DNA of 64,000 bases, from contig RHKY01000007.1 in NCBI GenBank assembly GCA_008363385.1, positions 62,001 to 126,000 of the forward strand, in the 5' to 3' direction. Below the pieces are notes generated by a model. That model worked only from the letters and a program-made list of their open reading frames with translations, was not told the origin of the DNA and did not search any database. The position numbers and the translations under genes are program-made. Positions 23,196 to 33,304 of the stretch are shown in pieces (the first letter of the stretch is position 1; the number at the start of each line of letters is the position of its first letter). The DNA comes from Acidobacteriota bacterium. Lineage in GTDB: Bacteria > Acidobacteriota > Thermoanaerobaculia > UBA5066.

Positions 23196-24077
23196 ATGGA
23201 GACCGTGAGGATCGAGGGCGTCGAGCTGGCGCTGGCGCACCCCGACGACCTGCCCCTCGAGTGGACCGGGCGGTCGGACCTCGTCGACCAGCTCCTGGCC
23301 GCCTGGCTGGTCGTCGAGCCGCGCGACCTGCCGCTGAACCCCCGGCTCGTCGGCAAGCCGGGCGTCGGCAAGACCACGCTCGCCTACGGCGCGGCGCGCC
23401 GGCTCGGGCGGGACGTCTACATCTTCCAGGCCACGCTCGACACGCGGCCGGAGGACCTCCTGATCACGCCGGTCGTGGCGGGCGAGGGGCGGATCCGGTA
23501 CGTCGCCTCGAGCCTGGTCACCGCGATGCTGCGGGGGGGCGTGGCGATCCTCGACGAGGGGAACCGGATGAGCGAGAAGTCGTGGGCCTCGCTCGCGCCG
23601 CTCCTGGACGCCCGGCGGACGATCGAGTCGATCGTGGCGGGGATCAAGGTTCGCGCGCACCCCGACTTCCGCTTCGTGACGACGATGAACGACGACGCCT
23701 CGACGTTCGAGCTGCCGGACTACATCCACTCGCGGCTGACGCCGACGATCCTCGTCGACTTCCCCGACGAGGACGAGGAGCTGGCGATCCTGGCGGGGAA
23801 CCTCCCGTTCGCGCCCGAGGCCGTCCTGCGGTGGGTCTCGCGGTTCCTCGCCCGCTCGCACGAGGCGGACGAGGCGTACACGGTCCGCGACGGGATCAAC
23901 GTGGCGCGCTACGCGCTGAAGCGCCTCTCGCTCTCGGGGAGCGACGGGAGCGACACCGGCGAGAGGCTGCGCGAGGCGGTGCGGGCCGTCCTGGGCGAGG
24001 AGGCGCTCGCCTACGTCCCCGGGACCGCCCGGCAGGAGCCGCCGGGGCCGCACCCGCTCCGGCCGCGGCCGGCGTGA
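23196..24077 (+). CDS. MoxR-type AAA+ ATPase (dynein-related AAA_5)
   Basis: The 293-residue product has Walker A GKPGVGKTT (around residue 52), Walker B GGVAILDEGNRM (~112-123), and the sensor/pore stretch FRFVTTMNDD (~162-171) followed by a SRLTP arginine-finger region. This is the MoxR/AAA_5 order. MoxR ATPases usually act as chaperones that assemble or activate partner proteins, often vWA-containing ones; here the partner is the overlapping TraB-like gene instead. The stop overlaps that gene's GTG by 4 nt, so the two are probably coupled and work together. Cytosolic. Confidence 0.88.
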   Translation: METVRIEGVELALAHPDDLPLEWTGRSDLVDQLLAAWLVVEPRDLPLNPRLVGKPGVGKTTLAYGAARRLGRDVYIFQATLDTRPEDLLITPVVAGEGRIRYVASSLVTAMLRGGVAILDEGNRMSEKSWASLAPLLDARRTIESIVAGIKVRAHPDFRFVTTMNDDASTFELPDYIHSRLTPTILVDFPDEDEELAILAGNLPFAPEAVLRWVSRFLARSHEADEAYTVRDGINVARYALKRLSLSGSDGSDTGERLREAVRAVLGEEALAYVPGTARQEPPGPHPLRPRPA

Positions 24078-25906
24078 CCCCGCGCCCCGACCCCGAGACC
24101 GGCGTCGTCGAGGGGGGGGACGGGGTCCACCTCCTGCCGACGCTCCACCAGTCGGTCGAGTTCGCGGTCCTGGTCCGGCGGGCCTTCCTCGCGCTGCGGC
24201 CGGACGTCGTCGCCCTCGAGCTGCCGCGGACGGTCGACGAGGCGTTCCGCAAGGCGGTCCTGAGGCTCCCCCTCCTCTCGGTCGTCCTCTACCCGGAGGG
24301 GGACGAGGCGGTCTACCTCCCCGTCGAGCCGCACGAGCCGATGGTCGAGGCGGCGCGGCTGGCGCTGGAGAACGGGGCCGCTCTGGAGCTCGTCGACCGC
24401 GACGACGGGTCGGTCCCGCTCCGGCGGGAGCGGACGCCGGACGCCTGGGCCCTCACCCGCACCGGCGCCGGGCCGTTCGTCTCGGAGCTCCTGCGGGCCT
24501 TCCCCCCCTCCGGCGACGCCCGCGACCTCCTCCGCGAGCGGACCATGGCCTTCCGCCTCCGGCGGCTGGCCGAAGGGGGGAGGCGCGTCCTGTGGGTCGG
24601 GGGGGCGGCCCACGCCCGGGGAATCCTGCGCGCGCTCGGCGAGCCGCTCGCCGAGCCGATCGGGCGGGTCCGCCGCGAGGGGGTGCGGCTGGCGTCGCTC
24701 GCGACCGAGAACCTCGCCGAGGTGATGAGCGAGATTCCGTGGGTCTCGGCCTCCTTCGAGCGGGCCCGCTCCGGAGGGAGAGCGCTCGCCTTCGACGCCG
24801 AGACCGACAGCCAGAGGGCGCTCGACGCCCTCCTGCGGGAGGCGGCGAGGGCCTACGAGCAGGACCAGAGGGAGCGAGTGCCGCGGCGCGCCTTCGAGGT
24901 GATGCGCCGGTTCTCGCGCAACCTGGCCCTCGTCCAGGGGGTCCTCACGCCGGGCTTCTACGAGCTGATCGTGGCCGCGCGCGGGGCGGCCGACGACGAC
25001 TTCGCCTGGCACGTCTTCGACCGCGGCTCCTCCTGGCCCTGGCCCGACGAGACGCGCGCGCTCCCCGAGGTGCGCCTCACGGGAGAGGACCTTTTCCTCG
25101 ACGGCCGGAAGGTCGGGTTCAAGCGCCGCTTCCCGAACAAGGGGGCGCGTCTGAAGCGCCTTCCGGTCAAGCCGCGCCCGAAGGAGCGGACGCCGGGGGA
25201 GTGGTCGAAGCACCGATTCGGGTCGGGGATCTGCAGCTACCCGCCCGAGGACGTCGCCATCGAGGGGTACGGCAACCGGCTGCGGGCCCGGGCGGTCCGG
25301 TCGCTCTCCGAGGAGACGCGCCGCGTCGTCCCGTTCACGACGAGCCTCCTCGACGGCCTCGACCTGAAGGAGACCCTCCGGCGGTTCACCGAGCACCGCC
25401 TCTGGGTCTTCGAGGAGCGGAAGGTGCGCGGGGGGGTCGGCTCCGTCGTCGTCGTCTTCGACGAGGACGAGGATCGGTACCCGTGGCGGGTCACCTGGCT
25501 CGGCGAGCACGGCCAGGAGTCGGACATGGCCTTCTACGCCACGCGCCCCGAGGGGCACCCGGTCGGCCCCGGCATCGGCCGGTGCGAGTACGGCGGCTTC
25601 CTGATGACGATGCCGCCCGGGCGGCTCGCCGACGTCTGGAGCGACCCGGACTACCGGCCGCTGACGAGGCCCTCGGAGGTCCTCCTCGTCGCTGCGCTCG
25701 ACTACGCGCTCGAGCCGCGCGTCGTCTACGTCGCCCGGAAGCCCCCGCGCGCCGCCCTCCGCCGTTTCGCCTCGCGGGTCGGCAAGCGGATCGTCTTCCT
25801 CCCCTTCGGCTCGGTCTCCTCCTCGTCGCTCCACCGCCTGAGGAAGTTCCACGTCCTCTCCAACCGCTTCGTCCGGACCTACGCGAGGGACTTCATCCCC
25901 ACGTGA
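24074..25906 (+). CDS. Protein with TraB/PrgY-like N-terminus, partner of the MoxR ATPase
   Basis: The 610-residue product starts GTG, overlapping the MoxR stop (GTGA). Residues ~12-60 (VHLLPTLHQS, then LRPDVVALELP) resemble the TraB/PrgY/Tiki fold, in which a conserved His and Glu sit on adjacent strands. Later parts (residues ~240-610), including a GSGICSYPPED segment and a basic C-terminal region, match nothing I know. No signal peptide or membrane helix is seen, so it is probably cytosolic. The arrangement of a MoxR ATPase with this protein suggests ATP-dependent activation of a hydrolase-like effector, which is inference. Very few other clues are available. Confidence 0.6.
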   Translation: MTPRPDPETGVVEGGDGVHLLPTLHQSVEFAVLVRRAFLALRPDVVALELPRTVDEAFRKAVLRLPLLSVVLYPEGDEAVYLPVEPHEPMVEAARLALENGAALELVDRDDGSVPLRRERTPDAWALTRTGAGPFVSELLRAFPPSGDARDLLRERTMAFRLRRLAEGGRRVLWVGGAAHARGILRALGEPLAEPIGRVRREGVRLASLATENLAEVMSEIPWVSASFERARSGGRALAFDAETDSQRALDALLREAARAYEQDQRERVPRRAFEVMRRFSRNLALVQGVLTPGFYELIVAARGAADDDFAWHVFDRGSSWPWPDETRALPEVRLTGEDLFLDGRKVGFKRRFPNKGARLKRLPVKPRPKERTPGEWSKHRFGSGICSYPPEDVAIEGYGNRLRARAVRSLSEETRRVVPFTTSLLDGLDLKETLRRFTEHRLWVFEERKVRGGVGSVVVVFDEDEDRYPWRVTWLGEHGQESDMAFYATRPEGHPVGPGIGRCEYGGFLMTMPPGRLADVWSDPDYRPLTRPSEVLLVAALDYALEPRVVYVARKPPRAALRRFASRVGKRIVFLPFGSVSSSSLHRLRKFHVLSNRFVRTYARDFIPT

Positions 25907-25954
25907 GCCGGGGGCCCGGCAGGGGCCGAGAGGAAGGTGGGCGCGAAGCGCCGT

Positions 25955-25979
25955 GGGGAACCCGCAAGACGGGTTCCCC
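25955..25979 (+). terminator. Perfect 10-bp hairpin between convergent genes
   Basis: GGGGAACCCG pairs with CGGGTTCCCC around a 5-nt loop (CAAGA). There is no T-tract, so intrinsic termination is uncertain, but the position, 49 nt after the stop of the TraB-like gene, suits a 3' end or transcript-stabilising element. Confidence 0.5.
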
Positions 25980-26120
25980 GGAAACGCGTGCGCAGGCCCG
26001 GCAGGGGCCGAGAGGAAGGTAGGCGCGAAGCGCCGTGGGGAACCCGTCAGGTCGGGGCTCGGGATGGAAGGGGGCGCAGGCCCCGCAGGGGCCGAGCGGA
26101 AGGTAGGCGCGAAGCGCCGT

Positions 26121-26145
26121 GGGGAACCCGCAAGACGGGTTCCCC
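26121..26145 (-). terminator. Second copy of the 10-bp hairpin, just after the algH stop
   Basis: This is identical in arms and loop to the hairpin at 25955-25979. It lies 8 nt beyond the stop of the reverse-strand AlgH gene, so the convergent genes on both sides each end at a copy of the same hairpin. Confidence 0.5.
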
Positions 26146-26152
26146 GGAAACG

Positions 26153-26719
26153 TCAGTTCACGCCCCCCGGCGGCGTCGTCACGGAGGCGGGGGTGATCCC
26201 GAGGCGCAGGAGCGCCCGCTCCCAGACGGTGGTGGGCTCGGCCGGGAAGGCGATCTCCTCGTCGTACGGGAGGACGAGCCAGGCCCCCTCCTCCATCTCG
26301 CGTTCCAGCTGCCCCGGCCCCCAGCCCGAGTAGCCGAAGACGAGGAGTCCGGCCGGCTTCCCCTTCCTCGGCTCGTCGCCGAAGAGGCGCGGCAGGATCT
26401 CGGGCTGGCCGCAGACGAGGAGGCCCGGCACCAGCTCCGTCGACTCGACCCCCTCGACGGGCTCGCGGTGGACGACGAGGAGCCCCGGCGTCCAGACGGG
26501 GCCGCCGACCCTCAGCGGCGTCTCGGGGTGCATCGTGACCGCGATCTCGTCGGGGAGGAGCGCCGAGACGCCGTCCTCCACGACGTGGTTGACGATCCAG
26601 CCGATGGCCCCGTCCGCTCCGTGCTGCCCCATCAGGACGACGGCGTGCCGGAAGTTCGGGTCCTCGAGCGTCGGCGACGCCAGGAGGAGGTACGGCGCCT
26701 GGAGGGTCTCGACCGCCAC
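26153..26719 (-). CDS. algH: YqgE/AlgH family protein (DUF179)
   Basis: The 188-residue product matches the AlgH family: APYLLLASPTLEDPNFRHAVVLM at the start (F-x-R-x-V-V-x-L), GAIGWIVNHV, GGPV, and FGYSGWGPGQLEREM near the C-terminus. Length is typical. The fold is known, but the biochemical function is not settled; in Pseudomonas it was linked to alginate regulation. The GTG start is supported by TAAGCT 6 nt upstream. It lies immediately downstream of the arginine decarboxylase gene on the same strand, 27 nt apart, and probably has its own promoter. Confidence 0.92.
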   Translation of the reverse strand: MAVETLQAPYLLLASPTLEDPNFRHAVVLMGQHGADGAIGWIVNHVVEDGVSALLPDEIAVTMHPETPLRVGGPVWTPGLLVVHREPVEGVESTELVPGLLVCGQPEILPRLFGDEPRKGKPAGLLVFGYSGWGPGQLEREMEEGAWLVLPYDEEIAFPAEPTTVWERALLRLGITPASVTTPPGGVN

Positions 26720-26725
26720 GGAGGG

Positions 26726-26731
26726 AGCTTA
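26726..26731 (-). promoter_or_regulatory. -10-like hexamer for algH (leaderless type)
   Basis: The reverse strand reads TAAGCT, ending 6 nt before the GTG at 26719. It lies in the 26-bp gap after the speA stop. Confidence 0.45.
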
Positions 26732-26745
26732 ACCCGCCCGGACGG

Positions 26746-28680
<1,935 letters not shown>

Positions 28681-28738
28681 CGGGGGCGGAGTTTGTCCCC
28701 TTTTTCCCGGCCGTGCTAGCGTCTCCTAGGACGGCCCG

Positions 28739-30265
28739 ATGACGCCTCCCGGCGAGCCCGCGGCGATCTCGGCGGAGCTCCTCCGCCTCTGGGGCGTCTT
28801 CTTCGTCCTCGCGCTCCTGGTCGCCCTCTTCCTCCGGCGCGAGCGACGGCGGACCGCCCGGACCGTCGGGCTCCTCGGGGCGGGCGTCCTCCTGCGCCTG
28901 GCGGCGGGCCTCCTCGCCGGGGCGTCGATGCCGGTGGCCGCCCGCGCCGTCGGATTCGTCGCCCTGGTCCTCGAGGGGATGGCCTGGGTGGAGCTCGGCG
29001 CCATCTACGTCTTCTCGGTCCTCCTGGGCGCCTTCCGGATCGCCACCCCGCGGATCCTCCGCGACCTCGGGGTCGCCCTGTCCTACGTCGGCCTCCTCCT
29101 CTTCCTCTTCTCGCGCCACCAGGTCGACGTCTCGGGGATCGTCGCCACGTCGGCGGTCGTCACGGCCGTCGTCGGCTTCTCCCTCCAGGACGTCCTCGTC
29201 AACGTCATGGCCGGGATCGCCGTGGAGCTGGACGACTCGATCCGGCCCGGGGACTGGGTGCGGGTCGGGGACCAGACGGGGAAGGTCCGCGAGATCGGCT
29301 GGCGGCAGACGACGCTGGAGACGCGAAACGGCGACTCGCTCGTCGTCCCGAACCAGTACTTCATGAAGAACCCGGTCTTCCTCCAGGGCCGGCGCTCGGA
29401 CGAGCCGAAGCGCGAGCGGCGCTGGCTCTCCTTCGGGGTCGACTACCGGACGACGCCGGAGCGGGTCCTGGCCGTGGTGGGCGAGGCCCTCCTGAGGACG
29501 CCGATCGCCAACGTGGCCGCCGAGCCGGCCCCCCAGGTCCTCCTGATGGGCTTCGAGGAGAGCTGGGCGCGGTACGCGGTCCGGTACTGGCTGACCGACC
29601 TCCTCGCCGACGACGTGACGGACTCGGTCGTGAGGGAGAGGGTCTTCTTCGCCCTGCGCCGCGAGGGGATCCCGCTCTCGATGCCGGCGCAGGAGCTGTT
29701 CCTTCAGCCGGACGACGCGGAGCACCGGGACCGGCACCGGGAGCGGGAGGCGTCCGCGAGCCTCCGGGCCGTCGAGAGCGTCTCCATCTTCCAGTCGCTC
29801 ACGCCGGCCGAGCGGGCGCGGGTGGCCGAGGGGCTGGTGCGCGTGCCGTTCGCCCCCGGGGAGGCGATCGTCGTCCAGGGCCGCGCGGTCCACCACCTCT
29901 ACGTCCTGACGGCCGGGAAGGTGGAGGTGCGTGTGACGGTCGAGGGAGCCCCCGAGCGGGCGATCGCCACCATCGAGGCGCCGGACTTCTTCGGCGAGAT
30001 GGGGATGCTGACGGGGGAGACGCGCCGGGCGACCGTCGTGGCGCTGACCGAGGTGGAGTGCTGGAGGCTGACGAAGGAGCGGTTCCGGGAGGTCGTCGAG
30101 GCTCGCCCCCAGATCGCCGAGGAGGTCTCCCACGTCCTGGCGACCCGGGACGTCAACCTGGCGGCGGCCCGGGAAGGCCTCTCGGAGGAGGCGCGGAGGC
30201 TCCGCTTCGCCGAGCAGCACCGGTCCCTGACCGACCGGATCCGGGAGTTCTTCGGCGTCGAGTAG
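28739..30265 (+). CDS. MscS-type mechanosensitive channel with C-terminal cyclic-nucleotide-binding domain
   Basis: The 508-residue product has four to five membrane helices (residues ~10-130), then the MscS pore and beta domain. VVTAVVGFSLQDVLVNVMAG gives the pore helix, DSIRPGDWVRVGDQTGKVREIGWRQT the beta domain, and VVPNQYFM the upper vestibule. Residues ~345-455 are a cNMP-binding domain with FGEMGMLTGETRRATVVA, the phosphate-binding cassette with its Glu and Arg. This makes it a bCNG-type channel, whose gating may be inhibited or tuned by cAMP/cGMP, and it acts in the cytoplasmic membrane. The start is an ATG with a TAGGAC 6 nt upstream, weak because it ends in C. Confidence 0.92.
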   Translation: MTPPGEPAAISAELLRLWGVFFVLALLVALFLRRERRRTARTVGLLGAGVLLRLAAGLLAGASMPVAARAVGFVALVLEGMAWVELGAIYVFSVLLGAFRIATPRILRDLGVALSYVGLLLFLFSRHQVDVSGIVATSAVVTAVVGFSLQDVLVNVMAGIAVELDDSIRPGDWVRVGDQTGKVREIGWRQTTLETRNGDSLVVPNQYFMKNPVFLQGRRSDEPKRERRWLSFGVDYRTTPERVLAVVGEALLRTPIANVAAEPAPQVLLMGFEESWARYAVRYWLTDLLADDVTDSVVRERVFFALRREGIPLSMPAQELFLQPDDAEHRDRHREREASASLRAVESVSIFQSLTPAERARVAEGLVRVPFAPGEAIVVQGRAVHHLYVLTAGKVEVRVTVEGAPERAIATIEAPDFFGEMGMLTGETRRATVVALTEVECWRLTKERFREVVEARPQIAEEVSHVLATRDVNLAAAREGLSEEARRLRFAEQHRSLTDRIREFFGVE

Positions 30266-30340
30266 CGGGGTCCCCCCGGGGGGGGAAGGGGAGTTCGAGC
30301 GGGTTGCCCGGGCCGGCGAGAACTTTTCCCGCTTCGCCCG

Positions 30341-30346
30341 TAAACT
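30341..30346 (+). promoter_or_regulatory. -10-like hexamer for prolyl aminopeptidase
   Basis: TAAACT ends 9 nt before the GTG at 30356, with no Shine-Dalgarno sequence in between. Confidence 0.5.
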
Positions 30347-30355
30347 CCCTCCGCC

Positions 30356-31303
30356 GTGAGCGAGCTTTTCCCAGAGATCGAGCCCTACCGGACCTTCCGC
30401 CTCCGCGTCTCCGACCTCCACGAGCTCCACGTCGAGGAGACCGGGAACCCGCGGGGGAAGCCCGTCGTCTTCTTCCACGGCGGGCCCGGCGCCGGCATCT
30501 CGCCGATGCACCGCCGACTGTTCGACCCGGCCGTCTGGCGCGTCGTCCTGTTCGACCAGCGCGGCTCGGGGAGGAGCACGCCGCTCGGCGAGCTCGCCGA
30601 GAACACCACGTGGCACCTCGTCGCCGACGCCGAGCGGATCCGCGAGGAGCTCGGGATCGAGAAGTGGCTCGTCTTCGGCGGCTCGTGGGGCTCGACGCTG
30701 GCGCTGGCGTACGCCGAGGCGCACCCGGAGCGCGCGACCGGCCTGATCCTGCGCGGCATCTACCTCTCCCGCGAGGCCGAGATCCGCTGGACGATGGGGG
30801 GCGGGGTCCAGAGGGTCTACCCCGACGGCTGGAAGGAGTTCCTCTCGATCCTCTCGGGCCCCGAGAAGGCCGACCCGCTCGACAGCTACTACCGCCGCCT
30901 GACCTCGGACGACCCGGCCGTGAGGCTCGAGGCCTCCCGCGCCTGGAACCTCTGGGAGGATCGGGCGTCGTACCTGGTTCCCCAGCTGGACCCGCCGTCG
31001 GAGGAGGGCGCCGAGAAGGACGTGGCGCTCTCGCGGATCGAGGCGCACTACTTCGTCAACCGCGGCTTCTTCGACCCCGAGGACCAGCTGCTCCGCGACG
31101 TCGGGAAGCTCCGCCACCTCCCCGCGGTCATCGTCCAGGGGCGCTACGACATGGTCTGTCCCTTGACGAGCGCCTGGGAGCTGCACGAGGCGTGGCCCGA
31201 GGCCCGCTTCGTCGTCGTGCCGGACGCCGGGCACGCCTTCACCGAGCCCGGCATCCGCGACGCGCTCCTCTCGGCCCTGGAGGAGTTCAAAGCCAGGGTC
31301 TGA
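30356..31303 (+). CDS. pip: Prolyl aminopeptidase (alpha/beta hydrolase)
   Basis: The 315-residue product has the oxyanion-hole motif FFHGGPGAG, then LFDQRGSGRS, the nucleophile elbow GGSWGSTLAL (Ser), and the late acid and base in QGRYDMVCP (Asp) and DAGHAF (His). This set is diagnostic of the S33 proline iminopeptidase family. It removes N-terminal proline from peptides in the cytosol. Length is typical. The GTG start is fixed by TAAACT 9 nt upstream. Downstream it ends inside a 32-bp repeat/hairpin region facing the convergent PEPCK gene. Confidence 0.93.
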   Translation: MSELFPEIEPYRTFRLRVSDLHELHVEETGNPRGKPVVFFHGGPGAGISPMHRRLFDPAVWRVVLFDQRGSGRSTPLGELAENTTWHLVADAERIREELGIEKWLVFGGSWGSTLALAYAEAHPERATGLILRGIYLSREAEIRWTMGGGVQRVYPDGWKEFLSILSGPEKADPLDSYYRRLTSDDPAVRLEASRAWNLWEDRASYLVPQLDPPSEEGAEKDVALSRIEAHYFVNRGFFDPEDQLLRDVGKLRHLPAVIVQGRYDMVCPLTSAWELHEAWPEARFVVVPDAGHAFTEPGIRDALLSALEEFKARV

Positions 31304-31419
31304 GCCGGCAGGCTCGGCGGGGTTCCCCCTGCGGGAGACCGAGTCCGTCCGCGTCGGAGGGGGTGCAGGGGGAACCGGCGTCCGGCCGAGCCGGCAGGCT
31401 CGGCGGGGTTCCCCCTGCG
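31302..31419 (+). repeat. Pair of identical 32-bp repeats with inverted middle segment
   Basis: An identical 32-bp sequence occurs at 31302-31333 and 31388-31419, 86 bp apart. Each copy starts with a small palindrome (GAGCC-GGCA-GGCTC) and contains GGTTCCCCCTGC. Between them, GCAGGGGGAACC at 31365-31376 is the exact inverse complement, so it can pair with either copy. The first copy overlaps the pip stop codon and the second ends 2 nt before the PEPCK stop. Confidence 0.8.
31321..31376 (+). terminator. Candidate bidirectional hairpin between convergent genes
   Basis: The 12-nt arms GGTTCCCCCTGC (31321-31332) and GCAGGGGGAACC (31365-31376) pair perfectly across a 32-nt loop. The alternative partner at 31407-31418 gives an equally good hairpin facing the other way. 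No T-tract follows, so factor-dependent termination or 3'-end protection is more likely than simple intrinsic termination. Confidence 0.45.
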
Positions 31420-31421
31420 AC

Positions 31422-33221
31422 TCAGCAGCGGTCCAGCCGGAGCCTCAGCAGCTCGCGCTGCATGACGAGCTCGGACGGGACCGTGGCCTTGAACTTGTCG
31501 AAGAACGCCTGCTGGTCGGCCACCTCGCGCTTCCAGGCCTCGAGGTCGAACGACTGCGCCTCCTCCACGTCCTCGAGCGCCACGGGCAGCCCGTTGAGGT
31601 CGAGGTCCTGCGCCTTCGGGATCCAGCCGAGCGGCGCCTCCCAGGCCCCCGCGCGGCCGTGCGCCCGGTCGACGATCCACTTCAGGACGCGCATGTTCTC
31701 CGTGAACCCCGGCCAGAGGAAGCGACCGTCGGAGCCTCTCCGGAACCAGTTCACCATGAAGATCTTCGGCAGGTACTTCACGGTGCGCTCCATCGAGAGC
31801 CAGTGGTCGAAGTAGCTCCCCATGTCGTAGCCGAGGAAGGGGAGCATCGCCATCGGGTCGCGCCTCACGACCCCGACCGCGCCCGACTGGGCGGCCGTCG
31901 TCTCCGAGCCGAGCATGGCCCCGAGGTAGACGCCGTTCGTCCAGTTGAACGACTGGAAGACGAGCGGGATCGTGTCGCTCCGGCGCCCGCCGAAGACGAT
32001 CGCCGAGATCGGGACCCCCCGGCGGTCGTTGATCCGCGGCGAGAGCGCCGGGTTGTTCATCTGGGGCGCCGTGAAGCGGCTGTTGGGGTGCGCGGCCTTC
32101 TCCTTCGTGCCGCGGGTCCACGGCCGCCCCTGCCAGTCGAGCATCTCCTCCGGGGGCCTGTGGTCCTTCCCCTCCCACCAGACGTCCCCGTCGGGCGTCA
32201 GGGCCACGTTCGTGAAGACGGTGTCTCGCGAGATCGTCTCCATCGCGTTCGGGTTCGTCTGGACGTTCGTCCCCGGGACGACGCCGAAGTAGCCCGACTC
32301 AGGGTTCAGCGCCCAGAGCCGGCCGTCCTCGCCCGGGCGCATCCAGGCGATGTCGTCTCCTACCGTCCAGACCTTCCACCCGTCGAACCGCTTCGGGGGG
32401 ATCAGCATCGCGAAGTTCGTCTTCCCGCACGCGGAGGGGAACGCGGCCGCGACGTAGGTCGTCTCGCCCTGCGGGTCCTCGACGCCCATGATGAGCATGT
32501 GCTCGGCCATCCACCCCTCCTGCCGGCCCAGGTAGGAGGCGATCCGGAGCGCCAGGCACTTCTTCCCGAGGAGGACGTTCCCGCCGTAGTTGCTGCCGAC
32601 CGACCAGATGGCGTTGTCCTCGGGGAAGTGGCAGATGAACCGCTTGTTCGGGTCGAGGTCGAGCATCGAGTGGAGGCCGCGGTTGAAGTCCCCGGGGTCG
32701 CGCTGCGAGAGCGTCCGGAGCGCGATCTCGCCCATGCGGGTCATGACGCCCATCGAGAGGGCGACGTAGAGGCTGTCGGTCAGCTCGATCCCGACCTTCG
32801 AGATGTCGGCGCCGTAGGGCCCCATCAGGTACGGCACGACGTACATCGTCCGGCCGCGCATCGACCCCTCGAACAGCTGCCCGAGCTTCCGGTAGGCCTC
32901 CTGCGGGTCCATCCAGTTGTTGTTCGGCCCCGCCACGTCCCGCGTGCGGGTGCAGATGAACGTCAGGTGCTCCACACGGGCGACGTCGTTCGGGTCCGAG
33001 CGGTGCAGGTAGCTCCCGGGGCGCTTCTTCGGGTTCAGCGGGAGGAGGAGGCCCTTCCCGACCGCCTCCTCCAGCATCCGCTCGCGCTCCTCCGGGGAGC
33101 CGTCGCACCAGACGATCCGGTCCGGCTTCGTCAGGCGGGCGCACTCCTCGATCCAGGCGAGGAGGACCGGGTTGTCGGTGAGGGGCTCGGTGCCGACGGG
33201 AGAAGTGACCGTCACGCTCAT
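31422..33221 (-). CDS. pckG: Phosphoenolpyruvate carboxykinase (GTP)
   Basis: The 599-residue product matches GTP-dependent PEPCK, not the ATP form. The P-loop reads FPSACGKTNFAM with the reactive Cys; other conserved stretches are GSNYGGN, GDDIAWM and FGGRRSDTIPLV. It interconverts oxaloacetate and phosphoenolpyruvate with GTP, the gateway to gluconeogenesis, in the cytosol. An AAGGAG site 8 nt upstream supports the ATG at 33221 rather than a longer in-frame start. The 3' end meets a repeat/hairpin region. It is transcribed divergently from the phosphatidylserine decarboxylase gene with an 83-bp gap. Confidence 0.97.
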   Translation of the reverse strand: MSVTVTSPVGTEPLTDNPVLLAWIEECARLTKPDRIVWCDGSPEERERMLEEAVGKGLLLPLNPKKRPGSYLHRSDPNDVARVEHLTFICTRTRDVAGPNNNWMDPQEAYRKLGQLFEGSMRGRTMYVVPYLMGPYGADISKVGIELTDSLYVALSMGVMTRMGEIALRTLSQRDPGDFNRGLHSMLDLDPNKRFICHFPEDNAIWSVGSNYGGNVLLGKKCLALRIASYLGRQEGWMAEHMLIMGVEDPQGETTYVAAAFPSACGKTNFAMLIPPKRFDGWKVWTVGDDIAWMRPGEDGRLWALNPESGYFGVVPGTNVQTNPNAMETISRDTVFTNVALTPDGDVWWEGKDHRPPEEMLDWQGRPWTRGTKEKAAHPNSRFTAPQMNNPALSPRINDRRGVPISAIVFGGRRSDTIPLVFQSFNWTNGVYLGAMLGSETTAAQSGAVGVVRRDPMAMLPFLGYDMGSYFDHWLSMERTVKYLPKIFMVNWFRRGSDGRFLWPGFTENMRVLKWIVDRAHGRAGAWEAPLGWIPKAQDLDLNGLPVALEDVEEAQSFDLEAWKREVADQQAFFDKFKATVPSELVMQRELLRLRLDRC

Positions 33222-33289
33222 GGCGCCGCTCCTTGCGTCTCCGGTGCGCGCCGGCTTCGCCGGGGACGCGCCGCCGGGACTCGAGTGCA

Positions 33290-33295
33290 TATCAT
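33290..33295 (+). promoter_or_regulatory. -10-like hexamer for psd
   Basis: TATCAT ends 9 nt before the ATG at 33305, with no Shine-Dalgarno sequence. Confidence 0.5.
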
Positions 33296-33304
33296 AGGCG
33301 GCCC

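Larger units (their letters stand above)
25913..26152 (+). repeat. Three 52-bp intergenic repeats with internal palindromes
   Basis: A 52-bp unit occurs at 25913-25964, 25995-26046 and 26079-26130 with only two or three mismatches. Each unit contains the small palindrome GGCGC-GAA-GCGCC. Units 1 and 3 are followed by the same 22 nt (CAAGACGGGTTCCCCGGAAACG), which turns the end of the unit into a long hairpin; unit 2 is followed by different sequence. The array fills the whole gap between two convergent genes. It resembles REP-type extragenic palindromes more than any gene or CRISPR. Confidence 0.85.

Noticed and set aside
23196-23377. Reverse-strand frames across the MoxR gene
   Set aside because: They are antisense to intact AAA+ motifs and show no domain of their own.
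25913-26152. CRISPR array
   Set aside because: Only three units of 52 bp, with internal palindromes, two nearly identical 'spacers' and no cas genes; REP-like elements fit better.
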